14,845 bases of DNA from Acidobacteriaceae bacterium (GTDB taxonomy: Bacteria; Acidobacteriota; Terriglobia; Terriglobales; Acidobacteriaceae): contig PLKY01000211.1 of NCBI GenBank assembly GCA_003140785.1, forward strand, positions 3,622-18,466, read 5' to 3'. The notes below the pieces were generated by a model that had not been told where the DNA came from, did not search any database, and saw only the letters and a program-made list of their open reading frames with translations. Positions 13,953 through 14,845 of the stretch are shown in pieces. Each line of letters opens with the position of its first letter. The stretch's first letter is position 1. Made by a program: the position numbers and the translations under genes.

Positions 13953-14147
13953 GTGAAGATATTGTTCCCCAAACTCTATATTTACATCGCAGCTCTCTTA
14001 AATCGGGAAGAGGGACAAGATCTTGTCGAATATGCGCTTGTTGTGGCTCTGATTGCATTCGGTGCAGTCATTTCCATGAAAGGACTTTCGACAGAGATCA
14101 AGACCGCATTCAGTGCAATCAGCAGCGATCTTGCCAGTTCACTCTAG
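13953..14147 (+). CDS. flp: Flp/Fap family type IVb prepilin, copy 2
   Basis: This second Flp pilin also has 64 residues and the same G21/QDLVEY cleavage site. The mature part is 38/43 identical to copy 1 (changes at AA/IS, N/K and NV/SA), while the 21-residue leader is largely different apart from the terminal REEG. It starts with GTG after AAGAGAGAAC, a weaker signal than the ATG and AGGAG of copy 1, so it may be translated less and serve as a minor pilin. It is probably co-transcribed with copy 1. Confidence 0.94.
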   Translation: MKILFPKLYIYIAALLNREEGQDLVEYALVVALIAFGAVISMKGLSTEIKTAFSAISSDLASSL

Positions 14148-14712
14148 TCGATTGAGCTTCGGGTAATTCCGGAACCAATTGCCGTCAGTGAATAGTAAAG
14201 ATCAGGATACAAACAGGAGCGACAAGGTACGAGTTTGGCGCTATTGCTTCGCATCGGTCCTCACTCGATGATGCCGGCGTAGATCGCCGGATGAGTATAG
14301 TTCGCTCGGAACGATTCATAGTCATTACAACGAATCGGTGACTGCCAAGCGTGCAACCACAGTTTCGGCAGATGATTCGAATAGATTAGTCGAATTGACG
14401 TGTTGAGCTACTGAAGAGGGGGGCTCATGCCTCTGCCCCCCTGCAGCACGCCTCTGTTCACGAATCCGAAAGGTTCCCTGCTTTCGGAGCTTCGTGCTCA
14501 TGGAAACCCGCATCGCGTTTGCTTATTTCCGAATCTCCCCTCGAGTTTTGATTGATCGCGCCGAAGCCTGTGTCCGTTTTCGATACGCGATGAACCATGT
14601 AAACTTGATGACATCCCCATCCAACTGCGAAGCAAGCCGCCTCGGTTCCACAGGCGCCTCGTTCTAAAGTGATCTGGTGCAAAGTCTCAACTCCGCTGAT
14701 AATGAGGAGATG
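14148..14712. other. Intergenic region downstream of flp
   Basis: No convincing gene is present on either strand. Two GC hairpins are visible: CCGGCG (14274-14279) / CGCCGG (14285-14290), and AGGGGGG (14417-14423) / CCCCCCT (14436-14442). Neither has a T-tract, so termination after flp is not proven. Confidence 0.5.
14417..14442 (+). terminator. Terminator-like GC hairpin downstream of flp, no T-tract
   Basis: AGGGGGG pairs with CCCCCCT around a 12-nt loop. A competing stem, AGAGG (14415-14419) / CCTCT (14430-14434), is possible. It may stabilise the 3' end of the flp mRNA or slow polymerase; the lack of following U residues argues against a classic terminator. Confidence 0.3.
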
Positions 14713-14781
14713 GGCTTCTGCTTGGAAGAGGAAAGCCGCAAAGACCGCGGTTACCCGACCCGTGCCTAGCTAGGTAACCGC
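14713..14781 (+). ncRNA. Candidate structured 5' leader RNA of the next gene
   Basis: A perfect 9-bp stem, GCGGTTACC (14747-14755) / GGTAACCGC (14773-14781), encloses a 17-nt loop. It is preceded by GCCGCAAAGACC and a GGCTT / AAGCC stem-loop. The pieces GCAAAG and AGCTAGGTAACCG resemble parts of c-di-GMP-I (GEMM) riboswitches, but the 5' GGGCAAACC element is not evident. A GGTGGAGAGGCG block at the window end looks like a ribosome site for a gene beginning just outside. Confidence 0.35.
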
Positions 14782-14845
14782 ATCATCCTGGCTTACAGTT
14801 TCATGCTCTTAAGGATAAGAATAGAAATATCCCGGTGGAGAGGCG

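Noticed and set aside
14458..14682. 74-codon minus-strand frame near the window end
   Set aside because: It has no recognisable domain, no ribosome-site support and a composition unlike the real genes here.

Overview
The window is a chromosomal stretch dominated by a Tad (tight adherence, Flp-type IVb) pilus locus. It opens with the 3' end of queA, the tRNA-queuosine gene. The organism is most likely an Acidobacteriota (Terriglobia-like) bacterium. That is inferred from the moderate GC content, the diderm machinery (a secretin and a TonB-like protein) and the mix of gene families; no rRNA or marker gene in the window proves it.

Layout, left to right: the queA 3' part (1-537); a 480-bp gap ending in a sigma-54-like promoter with palindromes upstream; then an apparent co-directional operon of prepilin peptidase (tadV/cpaA), tadZ/cpaE, the motor ATPase cpaF/tadA, and the inner-membrane platform genes tadB and tadC. 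The operon continues into three tandem genes for nearly identical 31-residue single-pass membrane microproteins, a 44-codon small ORF with an excellent ribosome binding site, and a gene that fuses a degenerate DUF192-like domain to a PilZ (c-di-GMP receptor) domain. A TonB-like protein gene then lies on the opposite strand. A second forward block has its own extended -10 promoter and leader: cpaB/rcpC overlaps the secretin gene cpaC/rcpA by 4 bp and ends at a good intrinsic terminator. After that come a stand-alone DUF192 gene and two paralogous Flp prepilins behind a near-consensus sigma-54 promoter with tandem TGTATAC palindromes. The last 700 bp hold no convincing gene but carry a strongly structured RNA candidate just before a ribosome binding site at the window edge.

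How it works together: TadV removes the Flp leader peptides, CpaF powers assembly on the TadB/TadC platform, TadZ localises the machine, and CpaB and CpaC form the outer-membrane channel. The PilZ domain suggests c-di-GMP control. The sigma-54-like elements upstream of both tadV and flp suggest that one enhancer-binding protein switches pilin and machine together. The TadD, TadE/F/G and RcpB components are not in the window.

The least-described parts are the microprotein triplet, the DUF192-PilZ fusion, the TonB-like protein inside the locus, and the shared regulatory palindromes.
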